Source: an uncultured Paraprevotella sp.
GTDB lineage: Bacteria > Bacteroidota > Bacteroidia > Bacteroidales > Bacteroidaceae
Assembly: GCA_910586505.1 (NCBI GenBank)
Contig: CAJUGV010000004.1
Span: forward strand, 62,001-126,000
DNA length: 64,000 nucleotides
Direction of reading: 5' to 3'
Below the pieces are notes generated by a model, which had not been told where the DNA came from, ran no database searches, and saw only the letters and a list, made by a program, of their open reading frames with translations. The position numbers were made by a program, and so were the translations under genes. Position 1 is the first letter of the stretch. Each line of letters begins with the position of its first letter. This document shows positions 52,145-61,028 of the stretch, piece by piece.

Positions 52145-52831
52145 TCATCCGTTTCTCATCTGTTGCAGCAGATCTTTCTGCCGGTTTGTCAGATGTGTGG
52201 GTAGCTGAACGTTGAATACCAGGATCATGTTGCCGCGCGTGCCGTCCGCATTCAGGTCGCCCTTACCTTTCAGACGTACTTTGGCGCCGGGCTGCGTGCC
52301 CGGTTTGATTTTCAGTTTCAGCTTGTCTTTTCCCGGCGTCTGCACGATGATTTCTCCGCCCAGCAGGGCGGTGTACATGTCTATATCGACTGTATATTCA
52401 CGGTCGGTCGGAACCGGCTGCCCCTGGTGGCTGCCGAAAGGATTGAAGCTTCCGCCGAAATTGCCGTTGAAACTGTGTGCACCTGCTCTGTCACCGCCGA
52501 ACATCTGAGTGAAGAAACTGGAAAATCCTCCGTTCCCGAACTGGTTGAAGTCGAAGCCTTCAAAGCCGCTTTCCCCGCCGTGGGTCGCGCCTTCGGCCAT
52601 GTTCATTTGTTTCCAGTGTTCACCGTACTGGTCGTAGTGGGCACGTTTGTCAGGGTCGTTCAGTACATCGTAGGCCTCGTTCAGGGCCTGGAATTTGGCT
52701 TTGGCCTTCGGATCGTTGGGATGAAGGTCGGGGTGGAACTGTTTGGCCCTTTTCTTGTAGGCCGCTTTGATGTCTTTTTGAGGGGTATCTTTGCTGATAC
52801 CCATTATCTTGTAATAATCGATAAATGCCAT
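52145..52831 (-). CDS. short CbpA-like DnaJ protein
   Basis: 228 residues from ATG 52831 (MAFIDYYKIMGISKDTP). J domain with HPD at 33-35, a Gly/Phe-rich linker (GFEGFDFNQFGNGGFSSF), and one C-terminal substrate-binding domain (REYTVDIDMYTALLGGEIIV, GTQPGAKVRLKGKG). There is no zinc finger, as in CbpA; E. coli CbpA is about 306 residues, so a part of the C-terminal region is missing or reduced. Acts as DnaK co-chaperone or curved-DNA-binding protein. Divergent from the nucleotidase gene. Confidence 0.9.
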   Translation of the reverse strand: MAFIDYYKIMGISKDTPQKDIKAAYKKRAKQFHPDLHPNDPKAKAKFQALNEAYDVLNDPDKRAHYDQYGEHWKQMNMAEGATHGGESGFEGFDFNQFGNGGFSSFFTQMFGGDRAGAHSFNGNFGGSFNPFGSHQGQPVPTDREYTVDIDMYTALLGGEIIVQTPGKDKLKLKIKPGTQPGAKVRLKGKGDLNADGTRGNMILVFNVQLPTHLTNRQKDLLQQMRNG

Positions 52832-52882
52832 TGTTAAAAATCTCCTTTCCGTAATTTTTACTACAAATAAGATGCCAATCTG

Positions 52883-52913
52883 TTTGTAAAGGGCGGCATT
52901 ATTCGTAATTTTG
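52883..52913 (+). promoter_or_regulatory. consensus promoter of the nucleotidase gene
   Basis: TTTG (52883-52886), 19 bp, TAATTTTG (52906-52913): full consensus, 29 bp before the ATG. Confidence 0.8.
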
Positions 52914-52942
52914 CAAAGACGATAGAAAGGAGAGTTAGGGCT

Positions 52943-54652
52943 ATGGCAGGAAAGACGGCTGACAAACGGATTGTGAAACTGAAGATTGTGCATACGAGTG
53001 ATGTGCATGGCAGTTTTTTTATGCGCGACTACGTGAACAACCATGCCGTGAAGGGGAGTCTTTCGCGAGTGTATGCTTATGTACAGTCATTAAGAAGAAA
53101 ATACGGCGAAAGGCTTTTGCTGCTGGATGGAGGGGATATATTGCAGGGAAATCCGGTGGTCTATCACAGTAACTTCGTGTCGTCTACGGGGAGAAATCTG
53201 GTGGCGGAGATTATGAATTATATGGATTACGATGCAGGAACGATGGGTAATCATGACATCGAGACGGGGCATGCGGTGTACGACCGCTGGACGGATGCCT
53301 GCCGTTTTCCTGTATTGGGCGCCAACATCTTGGACAGGATTCACGGCGGCTGCTATCTTCCTCCTTACTGCATACTGGAGCGCGCGGGAGTGAAAGTGGC
53401 TGTGCTGGGCATGACCACTCCGGCCGTGCCGAACTGGCTCCCGCCATCGGCATGGAGCGGGCTTGGTTTTGAAGATATGGTCACATGTGCGCAGCGTTGG
53501 GTTCCCCTCATAAGGGAGAAAGAACATCCTGACGTACTGGTAGGTTTGTTTCATTCCGGAAAGGAGGGCGGCATTGTCACCTCTGCCTATGCCGAGAATG
53601 CGGCGCTGGATGTAGCCCGTTGTGTGGAGGGATTCGATGTAGTCTGTTACGGTCACGACCATATGAAGAATTGTGAGACGGTAGAAGGTCCCGGCGGCCG
53701 GAAGGTCATCTGCTGTGCTCCCTCAAGTATGGCGTCGGTGGTAGGAGAGGTGGATATCGAGGTGGAGACGGGTTCCGGCGGAACCCGGGTAAGGTCGGTG
53801 GAAGGACGGATCACGGATTTGTCTTACTACAAAGGGGAGGAGGCGAAATTCTTGCAGCATTATTTCAGCCGTTACATCCGTAATACGGAGTATTATGTAG
53901 CACAGAAAATCGGGAGGTTTGTCCATACGATAGAGAGTTGTGACGCCTACTTCGGTCCTTCGGCTTTTGTGGATTTCGTACATCAGGTGCAGTTGGACAT
54001 GACGGGCGCTCAGGTGTCTTTTGCCTCCCCCGTGTCGTTTTCGGCCGTCATAGAGGCCGGTGATGTATGTGTGCGCGACGTGTTCAATCTTTATCGTTAC
54101 GACGATGTGCTCTACACGATCCGGCTGACAGGCCGTGAGATTAAGGATGTGCTGGAATTGAGTTACGGATTGTGGGTGGACCGGATGACGTCGCCCGACG
54201 ATCACGTGATGTTGCTGGACTATGTGCTTGACGAAGGAACACGGCTGGGCTTTAAGCATCTGGCCTACAATTTTGATTCTGCTGCGGGTATTTCTTATAC
54301 GGTGGATGTGACGAAGCCTCGGGGCGAGAAGATTACGGTGACGGCCATGGCGGACGGCAGTGTGTTCAGTCCGGATGCGTGGTATACGGTGGTGGTGAAC
54401 TCTTATCGCGGGAACGGCGGCGGTGAGTTATTGACGAAGGGTGCGGGGATTGCTCATGAAAAGCTGAACGAACGCCTGATTGCCGCTACGGAAAAAGACT
54501 TGCGGACGTGTATCATCGATTATATAAAAAAAGAGGGAGAGGTGGATGCACGCTCTCTTAATCAATGGCGTTTCGTTCCGGAGGGGTGGGCGCAAGAGGC
54601 TTGCCGGCGCGATAAGGAGTTGTTGTTCGGGCGGCGCGGAAAGAAAGAATAG
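52943..54652 (+). CDS. bifunctional metallophosphatase / 5'-nucleotidase family protein
   Basis: 569 residues. N-terminal calcineurin-like phosphoesterase domain with HTSDVHG (D20, H22), DGGDILQG, GNHDIETG and CYGHDHMKN, followed by the 5'-nucleotidase C-terminal domain (NLYRYDDVLYTIRLTGREIK, YTVVVNSYRGNGGGELLT). UshA-like enzymes dephosphorylate nucleotides and are normally periplasmic, but here the frame begins MAGKTADKRIVKLKIVHTSD with no signal peptide, and the promoter and upstream stop leave no room for one. Convergent with fbp. Confidence 0.9.
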   Translation: MAGKTADKRIVKLKIVHTSDVHGSFFMRDYVNNHAVKGSLSRVYAYVQSLRRKYGERLLLLDGGDILQGNPVVYHSNFVSSTGRNLVAEIMNYMDYDAGTMGNHDIETGHAVYDRWTDACRFPVLGANILDRIHGGCYLPPYCILERAGVKVAVLGMTTPAVPNWLPPSAWSGLGFEDMVTCAQRWVPLIREKEHPDVLVGLFHSGKEGGIVTSAYAENAALDVARCVEGFDVVCYGHDHMKNCETVEGPGGRKVICCAPSSMASVVGEVDIEVETGSGGTRVRSVEGRITDLSYYKGEEAKFLQHYFSRYIRNTEYYVAQKIGRFVHTIESCDAYFGPSAFVDFVHQVQLDMTGAQVSFASPVSFSAVIEAGDVCVRDVFNLYRYDDVLYTIRLTGREIKDVLELSYGLWVDRMTSPDDHVMLLDYVLDEGTRLGFKHLAYNFDSAAGISYTVDVTKPRGEKITVTAMADGSVFSPDAWYTVVVNSYRGNGGGELLTKGAGIAHEKLNERLIAATEKDLRTCIIDYIKKEGEVDARSLNQWRFVPEGWAQEACRRDKELLFGRRGKKE

Positions 54653-54749
54653 CCGTAACGGGATGGTACGGAACTGTCCGGAAAGTTCTTAGGGGGCGTA
54701 TCCGAGAGTCCTTTTCTTATGCCGGATAAGAGCCTGGTTCGGGACATTG

Positions 54750-54819
54750 AAAAATGATGCGGAAGAAAATAAATTTTCATGAGCACGAAAATTTATTTTC
54801 TTCCGCATCATTTTTTTTA
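54750..54819. terminator. perfect 29-bp inverted repeat terminator (repeat family member)
   Basis: Left arm 54750-54778 and right arm 54787-54815 are exact complements, with the 8-nt loop ATGAGCAC; A and T runs flank both ends. It lies between convergent genes and can terminate on both strands. Parts of its sequence recur at 14.9, 25.5 and 2.2 kb. Confidence 0.9.
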
Positions 54820-54859
54820 ATACTCCGCAGGGGTTTTCTGCGGGCGGCGAGGCGTGGGA

Positions 54860-56866
54860 TCAGTAGCGCAGTTTGTTCTTTGTGCTTTCCTTGATGAATC
54901 CGTGCCGATAGGCGTAGAGTAGTTCTTTCAGTTCCTCTATCTGGCTTTCCAGTTCCGCACCCTTGTCGGTGTCTCTTACCATCATGCGCTGGGTGCTCAT
55001 TTCCACAATCTGTGTGGTGCTTACGATGTCCGTACCGTTCTTTATCGCTTCTTCGGCCGAAGTAAAGGGTTCATGCTGTACTAACTGGAAGCCGCGGCTG
55101 TGGAATACCAGCGTATATCCGGCTATGCCGGTCGTGTTGTGATATGCCTTGGCAAATCCTCCGTCGATGACCATCAGCTTGCCGTTGGCCTTGATCGGAG
55201 TCTCGCCGTGTCCCACACGCACCGGAACATGTCCGTTGATAATGTGGCGGTGACGGCCGCTCACACCGAACGAGTTGAGAATCATGTCGCATACTTTCTC
55301 ATCGTCGCGCAGCTTGTAGTAATATCCTTTTTCCTCGGTGTGCGTAGTTTTGTCTTCCAGAAAATAGCGTTCGAAAGTAGTCATTTTCGATTTGTCGAAC
55401 AAAGGGGAGTCTTTTCCACACCACAGATACCAGTAGTAGTCTACGGCAAACTTCCGTTCCTTCTCGCATGTATCGCTGTTGAATGCAGAACGCAGCACGA
55501 TGCCGATCTTGTCAAGCAAGGCGCGTCCCTTGAACCTCTCTCCGTTGATGTCCACTTCTTTCAGGCTGCCGTCGGCATTCAGGGGGACGGAGGCATGGAA
55601 CAGCAGGTTTGAGTTGAAGATGCCGTACATGCAGCCATGGGAGAACAGACACTGGATGTGTTTGTTGAGTTTGTCGCTCACGCTGAAAGAGTGGTGGAGC
55701 TTGTTGACCAGTTCTTGTTCTTCGGGCGTGAGCTTATATGGGGCGGCGGGATCTACGGTGGGGAAGTTGCAGTCACGCATAGCATATTCATTCCCGTTGC
55801 GTACGAATGTCTTTCGTTTGAAATCTATGTATTCAAGCAGTTTCCTGTCCTCCATCTGCCATTCCGGACGGCTGTCTATCATGGCAGCTTCCAGTTTGAA
55901 TTGTATGATGCTGATGGCTTTGTGCATCTGGGCGATGAGGCGCCGTGTTTTCTGGCTATGGCGCGTGTCGTCTTTCTCGAGTTGGGGACCGAAGTAGTGA
56001 CAAGGATCATTGGCATAGGTCTCCATGGCGAAGGCGGCAAGCGGTACGAGGTTGATGCCATAGCCGTCCTCCAGTGTGGCCAGGTTGCCGTAACGCAGTG
56101 TCAGTCTCAGCACATTGGCGATGCAGCAGTCGTTTCCGGCTGCCGCTCCCATCCATAGCGCGTCATGATTTCCCCATTGGATGTCGAAGTTGTGATAGTT
56201 GCATAGTGTGTCCATGATGATATGCGCTCCCGGCCCGCGGTCGAATATATCGCCCAGGATGTGCAGCTGGTCGATGCTCAGGCGCTGGATAAGGTTACAC
56301 ATGGCACAGATGAATTCGTCGGCCCGTCCTGTAGACACAATGGTTTCGATGATGCGGTTGAAGTAGGCCTGCTTGTTGTATTCTTGCAATGATTCGTGCA
56401 ATAATTCCTCAATGATGTAGGCAAAGTCCTTGGGTAGGGCCTTGCGTACTTTGGAACGGGTATATTTGGACGACACAGACTGGCATACGCTCACCAGCTG
56501 GTGGAGTGTGATATTGTAGAAGTCGTTCAGATTGGTTTCCGAATTCTTGATGTATTGCAGTTTCTGTTCGGGATAATAGATAAGGGAGCAGAGTTGGCGG
56601 ATTTCCGATTCGCGCATTGTGTTGCCGAAGATCTCGTTCACCTTCCGTTTGATGTTTCCCGAAGCGTTTTTCAGGATGTGCCGGAATGCCTCGTGTTCGC
56701 CGTGTATGTCGGCAAGGAAGTGTTCCGTTCCTTTGGGCAGGTTCTGTATGGCTTCCAGATTGATGATTTCGGTACATGCCGCTCCTATATTGGGTACGCT
56801 TTGCGACAGCAGCTCCAGCAGCCTCATGTCGTTCCTTATCTTGTCGTAGGAATATGTTCGGGTCAT
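54860..56866 (-). CDS. fbp: fructose-1,6-bisphosphatase class III
   Basis: 668 residues from ATG 56866 (MTRTYSYDKIRNDMR); an ATG 20 codons upstream lies before the promoter. Metallophosphoesterase motifs: FLADIHGEHEAF, LGDIFDRGPGAH, WGNHDALWMG, and IINGHVPVRVGHGETPIKANG. Class III enzymes of Firmicutes and Bacteroidetes are about 640-670 residues. Catalyses the gluconeogenic step to fructose 6-phosphate in the cytoplasm. Confidence 0.95.
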   Translation of the reverse strand: MTRTYSYDKIRNDMRLLELLSQSVPNIGAACTEIINLEAIQNLPKGTEHFLADIHGEHEAFRHILKNASGNIKRKVNEIFGNTMRESEIRQLCSLIYYPEQKLQYIKNSETNLNDFYNITLHQLVSVCQSVSSKYTRSKVRKALPKDFAYIIEELLHESLQEYNKQAYFNRIIETIVSTGRADEFICAMCNLIQRLSIDQLHILGDIFDRGPGAHIIMDTLCNYHNFDIQWGNHDALWMGAAAGNDCCIANVLRLTLRYGNLATLEDGYGINLVPLAAFAMETYANDPCHYFGPQLEKDDTRHSQKTRRLIAQMHKAISIIQFKLEAAMIDSRPEWQMEDRKLLEYIDFKRKTFVRNGNEYAMRDCNFPTVDPAAPYKLTPEEQELVNKLHHSFSVSDKLNKHIQCLFSHGCMYGIFNSNLLFHASVPLNADGSLKEVDINGERFKGRALLDKIGIVLRSAFNSDTCEKERKFAVDYYWYLWCGKDSPLFDKSKMTTFERYFLEDKTTHTEEKGYYYKLRDDEKVCDMILNSFGVSGRHRHIINGHVPVRVGHGETPIKANGKLMVIDGGFAKAYHNTTGIAGYTLVFHSRGFQLVQHEPFTSAEEAIKNGTDIVSTTQIVEMSTQRMMVRDTDKGAELESQIEELKELLYAYRHGFIKESTKNKLRY

Positions 56867-56895
56867 AGGTAGTAATATCGTTGTTTTATACCAGA

Positions 56896-56926
56896 CAAAA
56901 TTACGTAATTCTTTTCTCCCTGCCAA
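56896..56926 (-). promoter_or_regulatory. promoter of fbp
   Basis: TAATTTTG (56903-56896) with TTG (56926-56924) 20 bp upstream; 29 bp before the ATG at 56866. Confidence 0.7.
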
Positions 56927-57044
56927 TGTTTAAAGCCGTTTTTTCGCAACGGATTTCTTGGTGGAATAAGGGGGCGGTAGTGTTAATTCTTTTAAGAAAG
57001 CTTCAATATAGCGGAAACAATATCCGTAGGTGGCAAAAAAAATG

Positions 57045-57052
57045 TAATTTTG
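57045..57052 (+). promoter_or_regulatory. -7 promoter box for the Omp85-like operon
   Basis: TAATTTTG, 7 bp before the ATG at 57060. Confidence 0.5.
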
Positions 57053-57059
57053 CAGATTG

Positions 57060-58277
57060 ATGAAATCAGGCATGCGGAATAAAATCGTTTATACTGTGTT
57101 GATGTGCGGATTGTCGAGCCTGTCTGCGCGGGCTTTTTGTGACAGTGGATGGCAGCCGGAAGAGGCTGCTTGCGGCACGGGCTATAGTGCGGATTCCGTA
57201 TTGGCGGATACGGTCCCTGGCCGTAAGACATATAATCCTGTCAAGTGGATAGGCCGTTATCTGCGCAATACCAATAAACACGAGGACAGGCCGTTTGATT
57301 TCAGCATGTTGGTAGGTCCCAGCTATTCAGCTGCCACGTCAGTCGGGTTAGGGGCGACGGCTTCCGGCCTTTATTCATGGGACCGTTCCGATCCTTTGCT
57401 GCCTAAATCCAATGTGTCGGTGTATGCCAATGCTTCGCTTTCGGGCATGCTGGCGGTGGGCGTTCGCGGCAATAATTTCCTTCCTCATCGTAAATATCGT
57501 TTTGATTACCAGTTAGGTTTCTATACCATTCCGGGTAAGTTCTGGGGGATAGGCTATGAAAACGGGTCCAATGATGCGAATAAAAGCGACTATGAGCGTG
57601 TGAAACTGCAATTCAAACCCAGTTTCCTCTTCCGTCTGAGCGATGCCGTCTATCTGGGGCCGGTGGCGGATATCGAATGGGTGAACGGTTTCGGTTTCGA
57701 CAAGGAAGTGTTGCTTGAGGGGCAGGACAAGTCTGTGGCCAGTTACGGAGCCGGATTCAATTTAACTTATGATACGCGCGATTTCGTGCTCAATGCCTTC
57801 CGCGGCAACTTTTTCCGCTGGGAGCAGATGTTCTATCCCTCTGGATTCGGTAACGATTATGCTTTCAGTTATACCGATCTTACTTATTGTGCCTACCGGC
57901 AGGTGTGGAAGGGCGGTATACTGGCTATGGAACTGCATACATTGTTTAATTATGGTGATGTGCCCTGGACGATGACAGCCCAGGTGGGGGTGATGGGACG
58001 GATGCGCGGTTACTATGAAGGCCGGTATCGTGACAACAACATCATGGAGGGACAGGTAGAGTTGCGTCAGCGCATCAAAGGGCGTAGCGGGATAGCCTTT
58101 TGGGTGGGGATGGCCAATGTCTTTCCTGATTTCAGGCATATATATTATGATGAGATACTTCCCAATTATGGGGTCGGTTACCGGTGGGAATTCAAGAAGA
58201 GAGTGAACGTTCGGTTTGATCTCGGTTTTACGAAAGACAGTCCGAATTTTACTTTTAATATCAATGAAGCGTTTTGA
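57060..58277 (+). CDS. Omp85/BamA-like outer membrane barrel protein without POTRA domains
   Basis: About 405 residues. Signal peptide (MRNKIVYTVLMCGLSSLSARA), a 50-residue linker, then alternating beta strands ending in an aromatic residue (NFTFNINEAF), with the surface-antigen domain typical of the Omp85 superfamily (YGAGFNLTYDTRDFVLNAFRG is its most characteristic stretch). No POTRA repeats, so it is more like single-barrel patatin-type or TamA-barrel relatives than BamA. The promoter box ends 7 bp before ATG 57060, so translation starts there on a leaderless mRNA or at the ATG at 57072. First of three genes. Confidence 0.8.
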   Translation: MKSGMRNKIVYTVLMCGLSSLSARAFCDSGWQPEEAACGTGYSADSVLADTVPGRKTYNPVKWIGRYLRNTNKHEDRPFDFSMLVGPSYSAATSVGLGATASGLYSWDRSDPLLPKSNVSVYANASLSGMLAVGVRGNNFLPHRKYRFDYQLGFYTIPGKFWGIGYENGSNDANKSDYERVKLQFKPSFLFRLSDAVYLGPVADIEWVNGFGFDKEVLLEGQDKSVASYGAGFNLTYDTRDFVLNAFRGNFFRWEQMFYPSGFGNDYAFSYTDLTYCAYRQVWKGGILAMELHTLFNYGDVPWTMTAQVGVMGRMRGYYEGRYRDNNIMEGQVELRQRIKGRSGIAFWVGMANVFPDFRHIYYDEILPNYGVGYRWEFKKRVNVRFDLGFTKDSPNFTFNINEAF

Positions 58278-58302
58278 GTAATTAAGAAAACAGAATTATA
58301 AG

Positions 58303-59259
58303 ATGGATGTGAAAGGTTTATGTGTTTCGGGATTTTTGGCTGTATGTCCTATAGCGCAGGGCGTGGCTCAGTCTGAATTGATCAAATTTGGTAATTTCGA
58401 CCAATGGATCGTGCGTAACATTAAGGAAAGCGGAATCATAGGAGGAGATACCAAACAGCTGTATGAGATAGGGCCGGATGCAGTATGGAATGAGAATAAG
58501 GCCTATACCAACCAGGGTGGTTCGCCCTGGGCTACTTCAAACGTAATGGCCAAGGTGTGTGGTATTACCAAAACAAATACTTCGGTATACAGAGAGAAAC
58601 GCGGTAACGGCTATTGTGCCCGTCTGGAAACCCATGTGGAGAAAGTGAAGGTAATGGGTATCGTGAATATCGAAGTGCTGGCTGCGGGTTCCGTTTTTCT
58701 CGGCAGTGTGCCCGAACCGATTACGAATACATCCAATCCGATGAGTAAACTGGCGATAGGAATTCCTTTTACCAAGCGTCCCGAAGCCATTAGTTTTGAT
58801 TATAAGGTGAAGCTTGCGGATGAACCGAACCGTATACGGCAGACGGGATTCAGTAAAGTGTCCAAGGTGGCCGGAAAGGATATGCCTGATGTGATCTGCC
58901 TTCTTCAGAAACGCTGGGAGGACAAGAAGGGAAACGTGTATGCTCAGCGTATCGGTACGATGATACACCGGTTTAACCATAATACCGACTGGGTGAACGG
59001 TGCGAAGTTTCCCATTAAATATGGTGACATATCCGCGCAACCTGACTTTCAGAGTTATATGGGGCTGATCTCCGGCGACCGGACTCAATATACTCGTAAC
59101 AGTAAGGGAAAGATGGTACCCATTAAGGAGATGGGATGGGCTGATGCCGGTGAGACGCCTACACACATGGTATTGCAGTTCGATTCCAGTTACGGAGGTG
59201 CATACGTGGGATCCGTGGGAACGACTTTGTGGGTGGATAATGTACATGTCATCTATTAA
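58303..59259 (+). CDS. PCMD domain protein
   Basis: 318 residues. Signal peptide (GFLAVCPIAQGVAQ) followed by a beta-rich domain I recognise as the putative carbohydrate metabolism domain (PCMD): IKFGNFDQWIVRNIKESGII near the start, PFTKRPEAISFDYKVKLADE in the middle and TLWVDNVHVIY at the end. Exported, function unknown; the fold resembles carbohydrate-binding sandwiches. 25 bp after the barrel gene and 16 bp before nspC. Confidence 0.82.
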   Translation: MDVKGLCVSGFLAVCPIAQGVAQSELIKFGNFDQWIVRNIKESGIIGGDTKQLYEIGPDAVWNENKAYTNQGGSPWATSNVMAKVCGITKTNTSVYREKRGNGYCARLETHVEKVKVMGIVNIEVLAAGSVFLGSVPEPITNTSNPMSKLAIGIPFTKRPEAISFDYKVKLADEPNRIRQTGFSKVSKVAGKDMPDVICLLQKRWEDKKGNVYAQRIGTMIHRFNHNTDWVNGAKFPIKYGDISAQPDFQSYMGLISGDRTQYTRNSKGKMVPIKEMGWADAGETPTHMVLQFDSSYGGAYVGSVGTTLWVDNVHVIY

Positions 59260-59275
59260 TAGGAATCTGTGTGGT

Positions 59276-60466
59276 ATGAAAACAGACTGTCTGGCTTATG
59301 AGGGAGTGCCTACTCCTTGTTATATAGTGGAAGAAGACCTGTTGCGGAAGAATCTGACGCTTATCCGGGATGTGGCACAACGGGCAGGAGTGGAGATAAT
59401 ACTGGCTTTCAAGGCTTTTGCCCTATGGAAGTCTTTCCCTGTTTTCAGAGAATATATTCATCATACGACGGCAAGTTCGTTGAACGAAGCACGGCTTGCC
59501 GCGGAAGAGTTTGGCAGTAAGGCACATACTTATTCCCCCGCTTATACGGAGCGTGACTTCGGCGGCATACTTTCATGTAGCAGTCATATCACTTTCAATT
59601 CCATGAGTCAGTATGCCCGTTTCTATCCGTCTGTGGAGGCGTATAACCGTCTCCGTCCGGATGAGTCCGTATCTTGTGGGATCCGTGTCAATCCCGAATA
59701 TTCGGAAATAGAGGTGGAGTTGTATGATCCCTGCGCACCCGGTTCGCGTTTCGGGGTGACAGCCTCACAGCTTCCCGAAGATTTGCCGCCCGGTATCGAG
59801 GGATTTCATTGCCATTGCCATTGTGAGAGTTCATCCGAAGCACTTGAACATACTTTGCAACATTTGGAAGAGAAGTTCGGTGCCTGGCTTCCCCGTTTGA
59901 AATGGCTGAATCTGGGAGGCGGTCATCTGATGACCCGTAAAGATTATGATACCGGGCATTTGGTGGCGCTGCTCAGAGCATTAAAGACACGTTATCCCAA
60001 TTTGGAAGTAATATTGGAACCCGGTTCGGCTTTTGCGTGGCAGACAGGGCCTCTTGTGGCTTCCGTGGTGGATGTGGTGGAGGACAGGGGGATTCGTACG
60101 GCCATACTTGATGTGAGTTTCACCTGTCATATGCCTGATTGTCTGGAGATGCCTTATCAGCCTGCCGTGCGTAATGCGGAGACTTTGGATGCCGATGCGG
60201 TGAAAAAGGCTGTTCCGGAAGACAATATTTATCGATTGGGGGGTAATAGTTGTCTGAGCGGAGACTTTATGGGTTCGTGGCGTTTCGATCATCCGTTGAC
60301 GCCGGGAGACAGAATTATATTCGAAGATATGATACATTATACAACAGTGAAGACTAATATGTTTAATGGTATCGCACATCCCGATATAGCCATGCTGCAC
60401 AGTGACGGAATTTTGGAGTATTATCGTAAATTCGATTACTCCGACTATCGTAGCAGAATGTGTTGA
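59276..60466 (+). CDS. nspC: carboxynorspermidine decarboxylase
   Basis: 396 residues from ATG 59276 (MKTDCLAYEGVPTPCYIVEE); the open frame extends upstream but overlaps the PCMD gene. Fold-type III PLP decarboxylase: PLP Lys46 in ILAFKAFAL, the conserved GFHCHCHCESSSEAL and LEPGSAF phosphate loop, and the Cys of the second active-site half in GNSCLSGDFMG. Last step of the alternative spermidine route (carboxyspermidine to spermidine) widespread in Bacteroides. Last gene of the three-gene operon; no carboxyspermidine dehydrogenase is nearby. Confidence 0.95.
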   Translation: MKTDCLAYEGVPTPCYIVEEDLLRKNLTLIRDVAQRAGVEIILAFKAFALWKSFPVFREYIHHTTASSLNEARLAAEEFGSKAHTYSPAYTERDFGGILSCSSHITFNSMSQYARFYPSVEAYNRLRPDESVSCGIRVNPEYSEIEVELYDPCAPGSRFGVTASQLPEDLPPGIEGFHCHCHCESSSEALEHTLQHLEEKFGAWLPRLKWLNLGGGHLMTRKDYDTGHLVALLRALKTRYPNLEVILEPGSAFAWQTGPLVASVVDVVEDRGIRTAILDVSFTCHMPDCLEMPYQPAVRNAETLDADAVKKAVPEDNIYRLGGNSCLSGDFMGSWRFDHPLTPGDRIIFEDMIHYTTVKTNMFNGIAHPDIAMLHSDGILEYYRKFDYSDYRSRMC

Positions 60467-60510
60467 ATGGAAAAAAGTGACGAATTGGGAATTTTTTTTC
60501 TTTCAGATGC

Positions 60511-60540
60511 TTGCAAAATTAAAAAATAGTCGTACCTTTG
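60511..60540 (+). promoter_or_regulatory. promoter of the tRNA cluster
   Basis: TTG (60511-60513), 19 bp, TACCTTTG (60533-60540), 56 bp before the first tRNA. Confidence 0.75.
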
Positions 60541-60596
60541 CAACCGCATTCAGGGGAATGCAGAAGCCTAATGACTTAGTGAAACAGGCATCTTCT

Positions 60597-60669
<73 letters not shown>

Positions 60670-60692
60670 CAAGATATTCAGGAATATTATTA

Positions 60693-60773
60693 GCCCAGGT
60701 GGCGGAATGGTAGACGCGCTCGTTTCAGGTGCGAGTGTTGAGAGACGTGCAGGTTCGAGTCCTGTTCTGGGCA
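60693..60773 (+). tRNA. tRNA-Leu(CAG)
   Basis: 81 nt, class II with a long variable arm; acceptor GCCCAGG/TCTGGGC, anticodon loop TTCAGGT. No encoded CCA. Confidence 0.95.
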
Positions 60774-60797
60774 CACTGAATATTTTATTTAATAACC

Positions 60798-60881
60798 GGA
60801 GAGATGGCGGAATTGGTAGACGCGCTACTTTGAGGGGGTAGTGACGATTGTGTCGTGGGAGTTCGAGTCTCCTTCTCTTCA
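60798..60881 (+). tRNA. tRNA-Leu(GAG)
   Basis: 84 nt, class II; acceptor GGAGAGA/TCTCTTC, anticodon loop TTGAGGG. No encoded CCA. Confidence 0.95.
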
Positions 60882-60902
60882 CATTCATAAGCGATTATTT
60901 TT

Positions 60903-60975
<73 letters not shown>

Positions 60976-60981
60976 CAAGTG

Positions 60982-61016
60982 AAGTTGCCCGTGAGGGTGA
61001 CTTTTCTTGTTTTATA
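60982..61016 (+). terminator. terminator of the tRNA cluster
   Basis: 9-bp stem with two G-U pairs (60982-60990 with 60995-61003), GTGA loop, then TTTTCTTGTTTT. Confidence 0.7.
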
Positions 61017-61028
61017 TTGTTTGCGTTT

